From Oscillospiraceae bacterium (GTDB taxonomy: Bacteria > Bacillota > Clostridia > Oscillospirales > Ruminococcaceae): DNA of 6,121 nt. Under the pieces are notes generated by a model. That model saw only the letters and a program-made list of their open reading frames with translations, searched no databases and had not been told where the DNA came from. This document shows positions 5,878 through 6,121 of this stretch, piece by piece. Numbering within the stretch: position 1 is the first letter of the stretch; the number at the start of each line of letters is the position of its first letter. A program made the position numbers and the translations under genes. The DNA lies in contig JAEDLA010000094.1 in assembly GCA_016295545.1 (NCBI GenBank), forward strand, positions 1-6,121. Direction: 5' to 3'.

Positions 5878-6121
5878 TTAACCTTTAATTCCGCCGGAAT
5901 ATGTGATTCCCTCAACGAGGTAATCCTCGCCGTAGAGGAACATAAGTATTGACGGTACCATGTAAACAACTCCCACTGCAAAGGCAAGTCCCACATCGCC
6001 GGTATTTATCTGTGACAGGAAAACCGAAAGAGGATGCTTGTCGGCGTCCTTTATGAGAACCAGCGGCTGCTCCACCATGTTCCAGTAGTCAATAAATACA
6101 AGCATGAATATGGATACAAGG
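5878..6121 (-). CDS. Carbohydrate ABC transporter permease, MalG type (C-terminal part only)
   Basis: Only the last 81 residues are in the window, and the gene continues past the right edge. The fragment has a membrane helix ending in DYWNMVEQPL, a short loop with HPLSVFLSQ, a final helix (GLAFAVGVVYMVPSILMFL) and the tail EDYLVEGITYSGGIKG. The final helix and the G-x-x-K-G ending are typical of inner-membrane permeases of CUT1-type sugar importers (the MalG/COG0395 group). The EAA loop that contacts the ATPase would lie outside the window. The TAA stop overlaps the ribosome binding site of the adaptor gene 14 bases downstream, which argues that sugar permease and export-type adaptor are co-transcribed and translated together. 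The transported substrate cannot be told from this fragment. Confidence 0.85.
   Translation of the reverse strand, partial: LVSIFMLVFIDYWNMVEQPLVLIKDADKHPLSVFLSQINTGDVGLAFAVGVVYMVPSILMFLYGEDYLVEGITYSGGIKG

Overview
The window looks like part of a chromosomal operon from an anaerobic, Gram-positive Firmicute, most likely a Ruminococcus-like Oscillospiraceae. This is inferred from four things: low-to-moderate GC, strong AAAGGAG-type ribosome binding sites, lipoproteins with a Clostridia-style signal peptide, and dispersed palindromic intergenic DNA. No marker gene fixes the species. Every convincing gene lies on the minus strand, so the operon is read from the right edge towards the left.

In transcription order the layout is as follows. 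The 3' end of a MalG-type carbohydrate ABC transporter permease (6121-5878, cut by the window edge) is followed 14 bases later by a HlyD/MacA-type membrane-fusion adaptor with a very long helical hairpin (5863-4130). Next comes a membrane protein with a MacB-like extracellular core domain but only one C-terminal membrane helix (4114-2969). A 61-residue lipoprotein follows (2985-2800), and its start lies inside the preceding gene. After an 89-base AT-rich gap comes a large lipoprotein (2710-311) that joins an N-terminal, probably beta-propeller-like region to a family-1 extracellular solute-binding domain. A strong bidirectional intrinsic terminator at 192-233 closes the operon.

The leftmost 150 bases hold no gene. 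They contain a palindromic structure made of an 11-bp hairpin, an exact 18-bp hairpin and a weaker inverted repeat, bounded by two copies of GTCCCCTTAA. This looks like a dispersed intergenic repeat element.

The most interesting point is the gene combination. A sugar-type importer (permease plus solute-binding protein) shares one tightly packed operon with parts that normally belong to a MacAB/YknXYZ-type exporter (adaptor plus MacB-like core domain). No ATPase is visible here, and the MacB-like protein lacks the usual three-helix FtsX module. I infer that the adaptor, the MacB-like protein and the small lipoprotein may form an extracellular assembly that works with the binding-protein-dependent transporter. 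This is a hypothesis from gene order and domain content, not a demonstrated function.
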